Shown piece after piece: positions 5,180-5,817 of a DNA stretch of 5,817 bases. Source of the stretch: Nitrospiraceae bacterium. Its GTDB lineage: Bacteria > Nitrospirota > Nitrospiria > Nitrospirales > UBA8639. Positions within the stretch are counted from its first letter, which is position 1; each line of letters begins with the position of its first letter. Both the position numbers and the translations under genes were made by a program. The notes under the pieces are model-generated. The model was not told the origin of the DNA. It was given only the letters and a program-made list of their open reading frames with translations, and made no database searches. The stretch is taken from positions 1 through 5,817 of the forward strand of contig DOFS01000461.1 of the NCBI GenBank assembly GCA_003523945.1, in the 5' to 3' direction.

Positions 5180-5817
5180 ATGGCCGAACTCATTAATAAT
5201 CGAAACATTATTGATATTTCTCCACTTCCTACTCCAAAACAGATGCAGAGTGCACTCCCTTTGCCAGAAAAAACCGGACAGATGGTTCTTCAATCTCGGC
5301 AAGCCATTCGAGATATTCTCCATGGACGAGACTCCCATCGCCTGTTAGTCATTATTGGCCCATGTTCTATACATGACCCGGAAGCGGCCATACTCTATGC
5401 TGAACGCCTCAAACTGGTTGCTGACCGCATCCAGGAGCATGCTCTGATTGTCCTGCGGACCTACTTTGAAAAGCCTCGTACGACAGTGGGTTGGAAGGGA
5501 CTCATTAACGATCCCCATTTAGATGGCTCCTGTGAAATTGGGGGAGGGTTTGAACTGGCCCGCTCTATTTTACTCCGGATCAATAATTTAGGGTTGCCCT
5601 GCGCGACGGAGTTTTTGGACCCTGTGACACCTCAATATATATCAGACTTGATTAGCTGGGCGGCAATTGGAGCACGGACTACCGAAAGCCAAACCCATCG
5701 AGAAATGGCCAGTGGCCTGTCCATGCCCGTTGGACTGAAAAATGGAACGGACGGGGGACTCCAAGTGGCTCTTAATGCCATGATCGCCGCACGGCATCCT
5801 CAAAGTTTCATTGGAGT
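5180..5817 (+). CDS. aroF: 3-deoxy-7-phosphoheptulonate (DAHP) synthase, class I, tyrosine-type; first 212 codons, 3' end outside window
   Basis: The enzyme joins phosphoenolpyruvate and erythrose 4-phosphate to make DAHP, the first step of the shikimate pathway to Phe, Tyr and Trp, in the cytoplasm. The match to E. coli AroF/AroG is close throughout: GPCSIHDP (60-67), YFEKPRTTVGWKGLINDP (95-112), GARTTESQTHRE (164-175) and KNGTDGG (187-193). The residues equivalent to AroG Cys61, Arg92, Lys97, Glu143, Arg165 and Lys186 are present (here C62, R93, K98, E144, R166, K187). The metal-binding His, Glu and Asp of the last third lie outside the window. E. coli enzymes have about 350 residues, so some 60 percent is visible. 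An N-terminal arm of about 40 residues, which carries part of the feedback site in this family, is present. MASGLSMPVG (176-185) matches AroF, and the last complete codon gives Gly212 where AroG has Ser211; both point to tyrosine inhibition. The symbol aroF rests on this; aroG is the alternative. Confidence 0.93.
   Translation, partial: MAELINNRNIIDISPLPTPKQMQSALPLPEKTGQMVLQSRQAIRDILHGRDSHRLLVIIGPCSIHDPEAAILYAERLKLVADRIQEHALIVLRTYFEKPRTTVGWKGLINDPHLDGSCEIGGGFELARSILLRINNLGLPCATEFLDPVTPQYISDLISWAAIGARTTESQTHREMASGLSMPVGLKNGTDGGLQVALNAMIAARHPQSFIG

Noticed and set aside
5067..5348. 93-residue open frame starting with TTG, rich in Tyr, Phe and Trp and looking membrane-like
   Set aside because: Its second half overlaps the well-supported DAHP synthase in another frame, and its start lies inside the predicted promoter. 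The hydrophobic look comes from AT-rich DNA.
1..5817. CRISPR arrays, tRNA or rRNA genes, insertion sequences, phage or toxin-antitoxin modules
   Set aside because: I found no regularly spaced repeats, no cloverleaf or rRNA signatures, no transposase-like frame and no terminal inverted repeats. The window looks like core chromosome.

Overview
The window reads as an ordinary stretch of a bacterial chromosome with moderate base composition. It holds small, mostly monocistronic genes on both strands, separated by short gaps. The protein style and gene mix suggest a Gram-negative flagellated bacterium: a lipoprotein with a TPR domain, FlgM, a PilZ protein, an FNR-type reductase and an AroF/AroG-type DAHP synthase. 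My best guess is a member of the Nitrospirota, but this is an impression of style and no marker gene proves it. I see no mobile element, RNA gene, CRISPR array, phage gene or obvious new defence-type system.

Layout. Bases 1-321 hold the 3' end of a small OB-fold-like protein on the plus strand. It converges, with a 23-base gap, on a minus-strand gene (345-1433) for a GT-B glycosyltransferase-like protein related to the N-terminal domain of plant L-arabinokinase. Divergent from that is a 156-residue lipoprotein with TPR repeats (1591-2061), followed by a candidate intrinsic terminator (2116-2165). A short Lys-rich zinc-ribbon protein follows (2260-2544). It converges on a minus-strand ferredoxin-NADP reductase-like flavoprotein (2590-3489). 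Divergent from the reductase is FlgM, the anti-sigma-28 factor (3656-4000), and then a YcgR-like PilZ protein (4224-4883). A 296-base non-coding stretch with an inverted repeat and a good sigma-70-type promoter leads into the first 212 codons of class I DAHP synthase (5180 to the window end).

How the genes relate. The only functional pairing I can support is FlgM with the PilZ/YcgR-like protein: one controls late flagellar gene expression and the other probably tunes motility in response to cyclic di-GMP. The remaining genes look like independent transcription units: a glycosyltransferase, an envelope lipoprotein, a redox enzyme, and the first enzyme of aromatic amino acid synthesis. The DAHP synthase has a glycine at the position that separates tyrosine-sensitive from phenylalanine-sensitive isoenzymes, so it is probably of the tyrosine-regulated type.
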